From Bordetella parapertussis (GTDB taxonomy: Bacteria; Pseudomonadota; Gammaproteobacteria; Burkholderiales; Casimicrobiaceae): 64,000 nt of DNA. The translations under genes and the position numbers were made by a program. Within the stretch, counting starts at the first letter, position 1; every line of letters begins with the position of its first letter. The notes below the pieces were generated by a model. The model was not told the origin of the DNA and made no database searches. It saw nothing but the letters and a program-made list of their open reading frames with translations. The stretch lies in contig CALQLA020000008.1 in assembly GCA_943331295.2 (NCBI GenBank), positions 62,001 through 126,000 of the forward strand, given 5' to 3'. Shown piece by piece: positions 52,325 to 60,592 of the stretch.

Positions 52325-53725
52325 TCACCCTGCGGCGAGAAGCGCGGCGACGACCCGCGCGTCGGGGAGTTCGTCCAGCCCCATCACGGCGTCGCGCAGC
52401 GCGCGAACCTGCGCCAGCGGCAGCGCATGGACGGCGAGCTTCTCGAACTTCCCGATCACCTCGGCGTCGCTCGCGAACCGGCTCTCGCTGCCGCGCGCCG
52501 ACGCGACCGTGCGTTCCATCCGCGTGCCGTCGACGAGCTGCGCCTCGACGCGCACGGTGTGCCGGAATTTCGCACCCTTCGCAGTGATCTCCGGATCGTG
52601 GCGGACGACGACCTTGTCGGCCAGCGCCATCCGCTCGGGATCCGCGACCTTGTCCTCGGTGAACTGGTCGACGAAGCAGTCGCCGTCGAGGAGCCACGTG
52701 GCCACGCAGTACGGCAGGTTGAGCTGCGCCGACGTGAGGCCCTGCGGCACGTACTTCCAGCCGACGTGGTCCATCGTCACCTGCGAGCCGTGGACGACGA
52801 TCCGTTCGACGTCGGCGGCGCCGAACGGGCGCTCCTGCTGCATTTCGCGGATCGCGTCGAGCGTCGTGTGGTTGCTGCCGACGCACGAGTAGAACTTGAG
52901 CGCGACGCCCATCGTCTGCCAGGTCTCGCCGAAGCCCGCCGTCAGCTGCGCGAGGTCGAAGCGGTCGGTGGAGCGCGAGAACGTCGTGCAGAAGCCGCCG
53001 TATTCGCTCTCCAGCACGTCCATGATGCCGGTGAAGCCGGCCTCGGCGAACAGCGCGCCGTAGAGGCCCGACTGCGACGAGCGCCCGGCGTGCATCCGCT
53101 TCACCATCGAGCCGTACTGCGCCGCCATCAGGCCCGCCGCCTGCGTGCCGCCGATGCCCAGCGCGTGGACGGTGCGCTCCTCGTCGAGGCCGAGCGCGCG
53201 CGCGGCGCCCGCCGCGGCCGAGAACACGCCAAGCGTGGCGCCCGAATGCCAGCCCTGCCCGATGTGCTCCGGCCCCATGCACAGCCCGACGCGTGGCCCG
53301 ATCTCGTAGCCCGCGACCGCGGCGGTGAGGAAATCGCGGCCCGACAGCGTGCCCTTCAGCTCGGTCACGGCCACGAGCGCCGGCAGCACCACCGCGCCGA
53401 CGTGCAGCACGCCGGCCCGATGCACGTCGTCGAGCTCGAAGCCCTGCACCTCGGTGCCGTTGACGAGCGCCGCGTGCGGCGCCGACAGCCGGTCGCGGGT
53501 GCCCCAGACGGCGCAGGCGCGCGTCGCGTCGAGCGTGGCGAGCCGCGTCTGCAGGATCCGCGTCCACGGCAGGTCGGCGCCGTACAGCGCGCAGCCGAAC
53601 GAATCGAGGATCAGCAGCTTCAGCCGGTGCAGCACGGCCGGCGGGATCGACTCGTAGTGGAGGCCCGCGACGAAGCGGGCGATGCCGCGGGTGTGCGGGT
53701 TGTCGATCGCGGCGGAGGCGGTCAT
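52325..53725 (-). CDS. MmgE/PrpD family lyase 3
   Basis: This 466-residue protein shows HTRGIARFVAGLHYESIPPA, LKLLILDSFGCALYGADLPW, LVNGTEVQGFELDDVHRAGV, LHVGAVVLPALVAVTEL, and FYSCVGSNHTTLDAI. The conserved family segment near GFELDD and HVGAVVLPA is present. The KxYPxxxxxH segment reads KFYSCVGSNHTT, another variant. The gene is 22 bases after DUF4387 and two bases before lyase 2. It is one of four paralogues in one operon that do not look like duplicates of one another. Confidence 0.9.
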   Translation of the reverse strand: MTASAAIDNPHTRGIARFVAGLHYESIPPAVLHRLKLLILDSFGCALYGADLPWTRILQTRLATLDATRACAVWGTRDRLSAPHAALVNGTEVQGFELDDVHRAGVLHVGAVVLPALVAVTELKGTLSGRDFLTAAVAGYEIGPRVGLCMGPEHIGQGWHSGATLGVFSAAAGAARALGLDEERTVHALGIGGTQAAGLMAAQYGSMVKRMHAGRSSQSGLYGALFAEAGFTGIMDVLESEYGGFCTTFSRSTDRFDLAQLTAGFGETWQTMGVALKFYSCVGSNHTTLDAIREMQQERPFGAADVERIVVHGSQVTMDHVGWKYVPQGLTSAQLNLPYCVATWLLDGDCFVDQFTEDKVADPERMALADKVVVRHDPEITAKGAKFRHTVRVEAQLVDGTRMERTVASARGSESRFASDAEVIGKFEKLAVHALPLAQVRALRDAVMGLDELPDARVVAALLAAG

Positions 53726-53747
53726 GGCGTTCCCGGTCGGCGGCGCA

Positions 53748-54056
53748 TCAGGGGATCTCGATGTCCATCAGCGGCGCGTACTGCTGCCCGCCGTGGCCGT
53801 CGCTGTCGGAGACGTCGCCCTGCGTGACCGGCCGCGGGATCGACGCCTTGATCGCCAGCGCGTGGTCGCAGTGGAAGAACTGGACCTGTTCCGGCAGCAG
53901 CCCGTAGATCGCCGCGATCCGCTCGCGCGACAGCGCGCCGGAATCGCGCACGCGCCGGTAGCGCGCCTCGTCCTCGAACATGATGTCGAAGGTCAGCACG
54001 AACGGGCCCGCGTTCTTGCTGCGGATCAGCCGGGCCAGGGTTCCCAGGGTCGTCAT
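53748..54056 (-). CDS. DUF4387 family protein
   Basis: This 102-residue protein starts TLGTLARLIRSKNAGPFVLT, FDIMFEDEARYRRVRDSGAL and ends with QVQFFHCDHALAIKASIPRP. This is the DUF4387 signature, usually found beside or fused to DUF1446/AtuA-like proteins. Its ATG overlaps the TGA of the AtuA-like gene (ATGA), so the two are translated as a coupled pair. It may form a subunit with AtuA-like. No active-site residue can be named, though the conserved CDH is suggestive. Confidence 0.9.
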   Translation of the reverse strand: MTTLGTLARLIRSKNAGPFVLTFDIMFEDEARYRRVRDSGALSRERIAAIYGLLPEQVQFFHCDHALAIKASIPRPVTQGDVSDSDGHGGQQYAPLMDIEIP

Positions 54057-55477
54057 GCGGTCTTCTCCTGCGCCGGCCGGCGCGCTGCGGCGCCGCCGAC
54101 GTCGATCATTTCCATCGGGAACATCTCGTACGGGTCGTCGGGTTCCACCACGTGGTTGATGGTGAAGCGGAACACGGCGCCGCGGTCGAGCGTGTTGTAG
54201 GGCAGCGCGACCGACGTGATGAGCCCGCTCCACTCGGGGATCGGCAGGTGCAGCGCCTGGTGACGCGTGATGCCGGCGATCGCGGTCGCGACCTCCTGCG
54301 TCGGCGCCGTCGCCTCGAATACGAGGCAGAGCTCGTGCGCGCGGATTTCCTTCACCGGCTCGAGCGGGCCCATCGTGCCGTTCTTGCCGTAGATGTGGAT
54401 CGCCAGCCGGTAGTCGGATTCCGGCAGCCGGTCGCCGTAGACCATCCGCACGCGCGCCGCGATCCGCGTCTTCAGCCGCGCGACCCAGTCGTCGATCTGC
54501 CGGATGATGAACGGGTCGCGGATCGAGCCGATCAGGATGCTCTGGTAGCCCGCGCACTCGGCGCCCTCGAGCTTCACCGTGTAACGCGCGGCATCGGCGA
54601 ACGTGCTGCCCGTCACCTTGACCGCGCGCTCGCCGGCCGCCTCGTACTCGGAGTGCGTGAGGTCGAGCGTGCCCGAGCACTCGACCAGCCGGAACGGGTC
54701 GGCGTTCTCGTACAGGCTGTGCGACGCGATGCTCTGCGGTGTGCAGGAGAGGTTCTCGTCGGGCGCCTCGATCACGAAATGGTCGCGCCGCACCCACGCG
54801 AACATGCAGTCGGGTGTCTTGCGGTTGACGACCGCGGCCGCGCCGCATTCGAGGATCTTCGCCGCGTGCCACGCGGGGCCGGCCGGGAAGCCCAGCATCA
54901 GCGGCACCGCCGCGAAGATCGCGGTGTCGCTGGCGCGGCCGGTGATCACGACGTCGGCGCCCGCCTCGAGCGCGCGGATGAACGGCTCGGCGCCCATCAT
55001 CCCGACGAGGTGCGCGCTGCGGTCGATGGTGCCGGCGTCGAACGGCGGCGCCGGCGACAGCGGCGTGATCCGGCCCTCGGCCAACCGCCGCTTGAGGTAG
55101 GCCTTGTCCTGTTCCGAATGCACGATGGCGAGACGGAACGAAAGGCCTTCGGCCGCGGCGATCTCCTCGGTGAGCCGCCGCATCATCGCGAGCGGGATGT
55201 CGCCGCCGCCGGTGCCGGCCGACCCGATCAGGAGCGGCACGTCGAGCCGGCGCGCGCCCAGCAGCATCAGCCGCAGGTCGCGGCGGATCGCCTCCTCGGG
55301 GAACGCCGTGCGTCCGGCGCCCAGGAATTCCGGGCCGGGATCGGTGGAGCCCGCGTCGCAGCCGATGAACGTCGGCTTCCACGACAGTCCCTTCTCGAAC
55401 GATGCCTCGATGAACCCGGAGCCGCAGACGCCGGTGGCCGAGAGGATCCTCACTTCGTCGTTGTCGATGCGAATCAT
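54053..55477 (-). CDS. AtuA-like (DUF1446) protein
   Basis: This 474-residue protein matches the DUF1446/AtuA family: RILSATGVCGSGFIEASFEK, TFIGCDAGSTDPGPEFLGAG, LLIGSAGTGGGDIPLAMMRR, DVVITGRASDTAIFAAVPLM, and KILECGAAAVV. AtuA is required for acyclic terpene (citronellol/geranyl-CoA) catabolism in Pseudomonas, but its reaction is unknown and it is also found with MmgE/PrpD genes. Its start overlaps the end of lyase 4 by four bases and its stop overlaps DUF4387 by four bases. No geranyl-CoA carboxylase genes are present, so terpene use is not indicated. Confidence 0.93.
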   Translation of the reverse strand: MIRIDNDEVRILSATGVCGSGFIEASFEKGLSWKPTFIGCDAGSTDPGPEFLGAGRTAFPEEAIRRDLRLMLLGARRLDVPLLIGSAGTGGGDIPLAMMRRLTEEIAAAEGLSFRLAIVHSEQDKAYLKRRLAEGRITPLSPAPPFDAGTIDRSAHLVGMMGAEPFIRALEAGADVVITGRASDTAIFAAVPLMLGFPAGPAWHAAKILECGAAAVVNRKTPDCMFAWVRRDHFVIEAPDENLSCTPQSIASHSLYENADPFRLVECSGTLDLTHSEYEAAGERAVKVTGSTFADAARYTVKLEGAECAGYQSILIGSIRDPFIIRQIDDWVARLKTRIAARVRMVYGDRLPESDYRLAIHIYGKNGTMGPLEPVKEIRAHELCLVFEATAPTQEVATAIAGITRHQALHLPIPEWSGLITSVALPYNTLDRGAVFRFTINHVVEPDDPYEMFPMEMIDVGGAAARRPAQEKTA

Positions 55478-56886
55478 CGCGGTGTCTCCATGGGCGTGCC
55501 GGGGCGCGACTCGCGCGCGGTCGCGGCTTCCAGCATTGCGGTCACCGTGCGGACGTCCGCGACGGTGTCTAGGCTGCACAGCGCGGCGTAGACCGCGCCC
55601 GCGGCATCGGCGGGCAGCGCGCGCCGCGCGCAGCCCTCGAACTTCTGGCGCAGCCGCACCTCGGGCAGCGGGCTGTCGATGCTGCGGCCCAGCGCCTCGT
55701 CGATCTTCGCCGCGAGCACGCGGCCGCCGGTCGTCGTCACGCGGACTTCCGCGGCGAAGTGGTTGCCGGCGGGAAACTGCTCCGTCGTGTACGGCGCGAC
55801 ATGGATCCGCGGCAGCAGCGCGCGGACCGCGGGATCGGCAACGGCGTGGTCGGCGAAGTGATCGACGCGCACGCCGCGGTCGGCAAGCATGCGGGCGAGG
55901 CAGTACTGGAGGCTGAACTTGGCGTCGAGCGCCGAGCGCGGATCGGGGCGGTTGGTGTGGACGAGCCGGCGCGCGTGGATCCACGCGTCGATGCGCGCGA
56001 CGTCGCCGGGGGCAAGGTCGTGCGCGCGGACGATCCCCTGCAGCGCGTCGAGCGCCGGGTGCGTGCTGCCGCAGCAAGGGTACTGCTTGATCGCGAGGCC
56101 GGGGCGCGCGAGGTCGAACGGTTCGCCCCAGGCCGCAAGCACGGGGCCGGCGTCGTAGTTGCCGGCACCGTTGAAGACCTCGAAGAAGCCCTGCGGGTGC
56201 TCGAGCGCGTCGAGGCCCGCGCTGTACCCCTCCGCAGCGAGCAGCGCGGCGAGGAGGCCGTTGCGCGCCGTCTGCCCGACGTGCAGGGGCTTGGTCATCG
56301 TACCGAAGTTCGCCTTGATGCCCGACGCCAGCGACGCCGCGATCGCCAGCGCCGTCGCGGTCTTCGGCGCATCGAGTCCGAGCAGCCGCGCGCACGCCGC
56401 CGCGGCGCCGAACACGCCGAGTGTCGCGGTCGGATGCCAGCCATGCGTGTACTGGTAAAGGCCGGCGGCCAGCGCCAGCTTGCACTCGGTCTCGACGCCG
56501 GCGACGTAGGCGGTGATGAACGCCTCGCCGCTCGCGCCACGCTCGTCGGCCAGCGCGAACAGCGCCGGCAGGATCGGCGCCGACGGGTGCCCGCAGAACG
56601 TGTTGTTGCAGTCGTCGAAGTCGAGCGCGTGCGCGGCGGTGCCGTTGATCGTCGCGGCGGACAGGACGTCGGTGCGCCGCGTCGTCCCGAACACGAGGCT
56701 CTTCCCGCCGGACGCCGGCAGCACGCGCGCAAGGATGGCGACGGCGGGCTCGGCATCGCCGCTGCCCGCCAGCGTCACGCCGACCGTGTCGACGATGCCG
56801 ACCTTCGCCCAGTGCAGCACCACCGGCGACAGGTCGGCGAAGTCGAGCGCACCGATCCGCCGGGCGAGTTCGAGCGCGAGGGTCAT
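55474..56886 (-). CDS. MmgE/PrpD family lyase 4
   Basis: This 470-residue protein shows VGIVDTVGVTLAGSGDAEPA, INGTAAHALDFDDCNNTFCG (the conserved ALDFDD motif), HPSAPILPALFALADER, TLGVFGAAAACARLLGLDAP, FGTMTKPLHVGQTARNGLLA, and IKQYPCCGSTHPALDALQG. This last is the closest of the four to the YPCCGxxH motif of classical PrpD/MmgE proteins and of cis-aconitate decarboxylase. It is the most conventional member and directly follows the TcuA-like gene (35-base gap). It overlaps AtuA-like by four bases. Confidence 0.92.
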   Translation of the reverse strand: MTLALELARRIGALDFADLSPVVLHWAKVGIVDTVGVTLAGSGDAEPAVAILARVLPASGGKSLVFGTTRRTDVLSAATINGTAAHALDFDDCNNTFCGHPSAPILPALFALADERGASGEAFITAYVAGVETECKLALAAGLYQYTHGWHPTATLGVFGAAAACARLLGLDAPKTATALAIAASLASGIKANFGTMTKPLHVGQTARNGLLAALLAAEGYSAGLDALEHPQGFFEVFNGAGNYDAGPVLAAWGEPFDLARPGLAIKQYPCCGSTHPALDALQGIVRAHDLAPGDVARIDAWIHARRLVHTNRPDPRSALDAKFSLQYCLARMLADRGVRVDHFADHAVADPAVRALLPRIHVAPYTTEQFPAGNHFAAEVRVTTTGGRVLAAKIDEALGRSIDSPLPEVRLRQKFEGCARRALPADAAGAVYAALCSLDTVADVRTVTAMLEAATARESRPGTPMETPR

Positions 56887-56921
56887 CGCGGTTCCGGGCG
56901 CGGCGCCGGGGTTCGGCCCGG

Positions 56922-58412
56922 TCAGCCGCCCGCGCGCTGCGCGGCGACGCCCGCGCCGGTGCCGGCGATGCGGCCGAACACGGCACCCGAGACCAGCCCG
57001 GTGCCGCTCGGGTAGTTGAAGTAGAACAGGCCGCCGACCATTTCGCCGCAGCAGTAGAGGCCGGGGATCGGGTTCATGTGCACGTCCTGCACCTGCCCGG
57101 TCTCGCGGTCGATGCGCAGCCCGCCGAACGTGAAGGTGATGCCGCAGGTCGTCGCGTAGGCGTGGTACGGCGGCGTGTCGAGCGCCTGCGCCCAGTTCGA
57201 CTTCGGCGGCTCGATGCCGGCGGTGCCCCGGCCGTCCTTCACCGTGTGGTCGAAGGGCACGTCGGCACGGACCGCGGCGTTGAACTCGCGCACCGTCTGC
57301 AGGAAGCGCGCGGGATCGACGCCCTCCAGCTTGCCGGCGAGCTCCTCCAGCGTGTTCGCGGTGACCTTGGTGATGAGCTTGATCCGGTATTCGGAGCGCA
57401 GCAGCTTCGTCACCTTGTCGTCGAACACCTGCCAGGCGAACTGGCCCGGCTGCCGCAGCACTTCGCCGCCGTACTTCGCGTAGGTGAACGAGTGGAAGTC
57501 GGCGCCCTCGTCGACGAACCGCCGGCCCGCCGCATTGATCAGCAGGCCGAAGATGTAGCTGTGCTTCTGGAACTGGTCGCCGATGGCGATGTCGCCGAAC
57601 TCCGGCGCGTTGCGGTCCCAGCCGGTGGCATGGCAGCCCGACCAGTTGCCGTACGACGCGGCGCCGATGTCGAGCGCCATCCGCAGGCCGTCGCCGACGT
57701 TGAAGCGGGTGCCGCGGACCTTCGCCAGCTCCCAGCCGGGGCCGAGGTAGCGCGCGCGCATCTCCGGGTTGGCCTCGAAGCCGCCGGACGCGATGACGAC
57801 CGCCGGCGCCGTGAATTCCTCGGCCCGGCCCTCGCGCTGGACGCGCACGCCCGACACGCGCTCGCCGTCGCAGACCAGCTCGCGGGCGCGGGTGCGGTAG
57901 AAGATGTCGATGCCGGCGCGGCCTGCCGCCGCGTCCAGGAAGCGCACGAGGCCGGAGCCGCCGCCCGACACCTCGATCGGCATCTGACCAAAGAAGCGGC
58001 GCTTGCCGCCGACCAGCGCCGACTGCCGGCCGTAGTTGGGCACGAACCGGACGCCCTTGCCGCGCAGCCACACCATCACGTCGAGGCTCTGCGACGCGAG
58101 CACGTCCGAGAGGTCCGGATCGGTGCGCCAGCTGCTGATCTCGAACAGCGTGTCGAGGAACTGCTCGCGGGTATTGGTGCCGAAGTCGGTGCCGGCGATC
58201 TCCTCCGGCGTGAGGTCGGTGACCTTCCGCAGGTCGTCGACGGAGCCGTACGCGAAGCGCATCACGCCGCCGGCGAAGCGGCTGTTGCCGCCGGACTCCT
58301 CTTCCGAGGCCGCCTCGAGCATCGCGACCCGCGCCCCGGTGTCCCGCGCCGCCAGCGCGGCGCAAAGCGCGGCGTTGCCCTTGCCGATGACGACGACGTC
58401 GTAGTTATACAT
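56922..58412 (-). CDS. FAD-dependent tricarballylate/fumarate-type dehydrogenase (TcuA-like)
   Basis: This 496-residue soluble flavoprotein has the FAD-binding start YDVVVIGKGNAALCAALAAR, EEESGGNSRFAGG, and later GGGSGLVRFLDAAA, VIASGGFEANPEM, and ATTCGITFTFGGLRIDRETG. This carries the family's catalytic loop. NPIPGLYCCGEMVGGLFYFN and YPSGTGLVSGAVFGRIAG close the FAD site. It resembles TcuA, which oxidises tricarballylate to cis-aconitate, and 3-ketosteroid-like/fumarate reductases. It is the first gene of the operon. Its start is 173 bases from the divergent CoA ligase; a TAACAT-like -10 may lie around 58444 on this strand. Confidence 0.88.
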   Translation of the reverse strand: MYNYDVVVIGKGNAALCAALAARDTGARVAMLEAASEEESGGNSRFAGGVMRFAYGSVDDLRKVTDLTPEEIAGTDFGTNTREQFLDTLFEISSWRTDPDLSDVLASQSLDVMVWLRGKGVRFVPNYGRQSALVGGKRRFFGQMPIEVSGGGSGLVRFLDAAAGRAGIDIFYRTRARELVCDGERVSGVRVQREGRAEEFTAPAVVIASGGFEANPEMRARYLGPGWELAKVRGTRFNVGDGLRMALDIGAASYGNWSGCHATGWDRNAPEFGDIAIGDQFQKHSYIFGLLINAAGRRFVDEGADFHSFTYAKYGGEVLRQPGQFAWQVFDDKVTKLLRSEYRIKLITKVTANTLEELAGKLEGVDPARFLQTVREFNAAVRADVPFDHTVKDGRGTAGIEPPKSNWAQALDTPPYHAYATTCGITFTFGGLRIDRETGQVQDVHMNPIPGLYCCGEMVGGLFYFNYPSGTGLVSGAVFGRIAGTGAGVAAQRAGG

Positions 58413-58585
58413 GGCTCAACAGTTGGGGATCGCTGCGTATGTTAGCATTTCCGCGCCCCGGCCCGCCCCTCCGGCGCTCGCGGAAACGGTGCCGGTCCGC
58501 AGCCCGTGGCGACGACCGACCGCCCGCGCGCAGCCCGAGCCGGCGGCAGCGCCGCCTGCAAGCCGGAAACCACCGGACCCGCCCG
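58413..58585. promoter_or_regulatory. Divergent promoter region of the lyase operon and CoA ligase
   Basis: This 173-base gap separates two genes read outward, so both promoters should lie here. On the minus strand TAACAT near 58444 resembles a -10. I see no clear operator palindrome. No regulator gene adjoins; the nearest LysR gene is 14 kb away. Confidence 0.35.
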
Positions 58586-60106
58586 ATGAACATCGCCCAG
58601 ATCCTGCACCGGACCGCCCGCGCCCTCCCCGGCCGCGACGCGATCGCCGTCGGAGCGCGCGCCGCGTGGACCTACGGCGCCCTCGCCGGCGCGGCGTCGC
58701 GGCTCGCGCGCGCGCTGCGCGACGACCACCGGTTGCAGCCCGGCGACCGCGTCGCGCTGGCGATGCGCAACTGCCCCGAATTCCTGCTGTCGCTGTTCGC
58801 GACCTGGCACGCCGGGCTGTGCGCGGTGCCGATCAACTTCCGGCTGCACCGCGAGGAGTTCCGCTACATCCTGGCGCATTGCGGCGCGCGGCGCTGCCTC
58901 GCGAGCGCCGACCTCGTGCCGGCGCTGGCCGGGCTCGACGCGGAGGTCGAGGCGCTCGACGCGATCGACTGCGTCGACGACGACGCGTTCCGTCGCCTGC
59001 TCGCTCCGGCGCGCGAGGGAATGCCCTGCGCCGACGCGCGGCCCGACGACCCGGCATGGATCTTCTACACGAGCGGCACCACCGGCCGGCCGAAGGGCGC
59101 CACGCTCACGCATCGCAACCTGGGCTTCATGACGCAGGCCTACTTCGCCGACATCGGCGGCGTCGCGCCCGGCGACGCGATGCTGCACGCGGCGGCGCTG
59201 TCGCACGGCGCGGGACTGTACGCGCTGCCGTCCATCGCGCAGGGCGGGCGCCAGGTGATCTGCGAGCAGCCCGGGTTCGATCCCGCCGAGGTGCTCGCGC
59301 TGATCGGCGGCGGCCGCAACGTCTCGCTGTTCGCCGCGCCGACGATGCTGAAGCGGCTGACGCAGGCCGCCGCCGCAAGCGGCGCCGACACGGGGAACCT
59401 CTCGACCATCGTCTACGGCGGCGGGCCGATGTACGTCGCCGACCTGCGGCAATCGCTCGCCGTTCTGGGGCCGAAACTCGTGCAGATCTTCGGCCAGGGC
59501 GAGTCGCCGATGACGATCACTGCGCTGGCCCGCGACGACCACGCCGACGACCGCCTCCCGACCTGCGGCCAGGCGCGGATGCTGACCGAGGTGCGCGTGG
59601 TGGACGAGGACGACCGTCCGCTGCCCGCCGGCGAGACCGGCGAGGTGGTCACCCGCAGCGACTGCGTGATGCGCGGCTACTGGAACAACCCGGAGGCAAC
59701 GGCCGCGTCCCTCGCCGGCGGCTGGCTGCATACCGGCGACATCGGCAGCCTCGACGAGCGCGGCTACCTGACGCTGAAGGACCGCGCCAAGGACATGATC
59801 ATCTCCGGCGGCTCCAACATCTATCCGCGCGAGATCGAGGAAGTGCTGCTGCGGCACGAGGCGGTGCTGGAGGTGTCGGTCGTCGGCCGCCCGCATCCGG
59901 ACTGGGGCGAGGAAACCGTCGCGTTCGTGGTTCCGCAGCCCGGACGCAGCGTGACGCCGGACGAACTCGACCGGCTGTGCCTCGCGCACATCGCGCGCTA
60001 CAAGCGGCCGCGCGCGTACCTGTTCGTCGACGCGCTGCCGAAGAACAACTACGGCAAGCTGCTGAAGACGGCGCTGCGCGAGTGGCTCGCAGAAGGCAAC
60101 CGGTAG
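58586..60106 (+). CDS. Acyl-CoA ligase (AMP-binding synthetase)
   Basis: This 506-residue adenylate-forming enzyme has the AMP motif YTSGTTGRPKGATLTH and the FGQGESPMTI segment (instead of YGxTE). It also has GWLHTGDIGSLDERGYL, the hinge DRAKDMIISGGSNIYPREIE and the C-terminal catalytic Lys in LPKNNYGKLLKTAL. It would activate a carboxylic acid to its CoA ester. The substrate is unknown, but its position opposite the lyase operon suggests it handles a product of that pathway. The ATG at 58586 is chosen; a longer frame upstream has a basic, Pro/Arg-rich leader. Its stop TAG is the first three bases of repeat element D. Confidence 0.92.
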   Translation: MNIAQILHRTARALPGRDAIAVGARAAWTYGALAGAASRLARALRDDHRLQPGDRVALAMRNCPEFLLSLFATWHAGLCAVPINFRLHREEFRYILAHCGARRCLASADLVPALAGLDAEVEALDAIDCVDDDAFRRLLAPAREGMPCADARPDDPAWIFYTSGTTGRPKGATLTHRNLGFMTQAYFADIGGVAPGDAMLHAAALSHGAGLYALPSIAQGGRQVICEQPGFDPAEVLALIGGGRNVSLFAAPTMLKRLTQAAAASGADTGNLSTIVYGGGPMYVADLRQSLAVLGPKLVQIFGQGESPMTITALARDDHADDRLPTCGQARMLTEVRVVDEDDRPLPAGETGEVVTRSDCVMRGYWNNPEATAASLAGGWLHTGDIGSLDERGYLTLKDRAKDMIISGGSNIYPREIEEVLLRHEAVLEVSVVGRPHPDWGEETVAFVVPQPGRSVTPDELDRLCLAHIARYKRPRAYLFVDALPKNNYGKLLKTALREWLAEGNR

Positions 60107-60155
60107 CCCGGCGTCGAGCGCATGCGAAACCCGGGTGACCGGAGCCATTGCCGCG
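60104..60155. repeat. REP-like element, copy D (left arm and spacer only)
   Basis: TAGCCCGGCGTCGAGCGCATGC plus GAAACCCGGG and a spacer with GCCATTGCCGC repeat the left half of copies A and B. The right arm is absent. TAG at 60104-60106 is the stop codon of the ligase. Confidence 0.75.
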
Positions 60156-60171
60156 ATTGACCGGCGCCGAG

Positions 60172-60588
60172 TCAATCGACGTCGTCGACGTACCGGGCGA
60201 GTTCGACCAGGTTGCCGTCGGGGTCGCGCACGTAGACCGACTCGATCGGGCCGAGCGCGCCGGTGCGCAGGATCGGCCCCTCCTCGACCGGAATGCCGCA
60301 CGCCGCGAGGTGCGCGAGCGTGGCCTCGACCGGCTCGGCGACGATGAGGCAGAGGTCGGCCGAGCCCGGCGTGGGCACCGCGGCGATCGCCGCGACGGCG
60401 CCGCCGCCGGCAGCCGCCGCCTGACCGGCCGGATGGAGATTGATCTTCTGCCGCCCGAACGCGAGCGCCTTACGACCGGCGCCGAACGTCACTTCGCGCA
60501 TCCCGAGCACTTCGGTGTAGAAGCGGATCGTCGTCTTGACGTTGCGGCAGGTCAGCACGAAGTGATCGATGCGGCGGACGGTCAGCAT
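60172..60588 (-). CDS. VOC (glyoxalase/bleomycin resistance) superfamily protein
   Basis: This 138-residue protein begins RRIDHFVLTCRNVKTTIRFY (metal His in IDHFVL), with LGMREVTFGAGRKALAFG in the first module. ADLCLIVAEPVEATLAHLAA and VYVRDPDGNLVELARYVDD form the second, the end carrying the metal Glu. It is likely a metal-dependent dioxygenase, lyase or thiol-resistance protein; no substrate is evident. It starts four bases after the thioesterase gene on the same strand, so they form an operon. The Ala/Gly-rich insert between the modules is unusual. Confidence 0.88.
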   Translation of the reverse strand: MLTVRRIDHFVLTCRNVKTTIRFYTEVLGMREVTFGAGRKALAFGRQKINLHPAGQAAAAGGGAVAAIAAVPTPGSADLCLIVAEPVEATLAHLAACGIPVEEGPILRTGALGPIESVYVRDPDGNLVELARYVDDVD

Positions 60589-60592
60589 CGCA

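Noticed and set aside
49500-52892. Long plus-strand open frame across the lyase genes
   Set aside because: It is antisense of MmgE/PrpD genes with family motifs on the minus strand, has Arg-rich composition and no domain.
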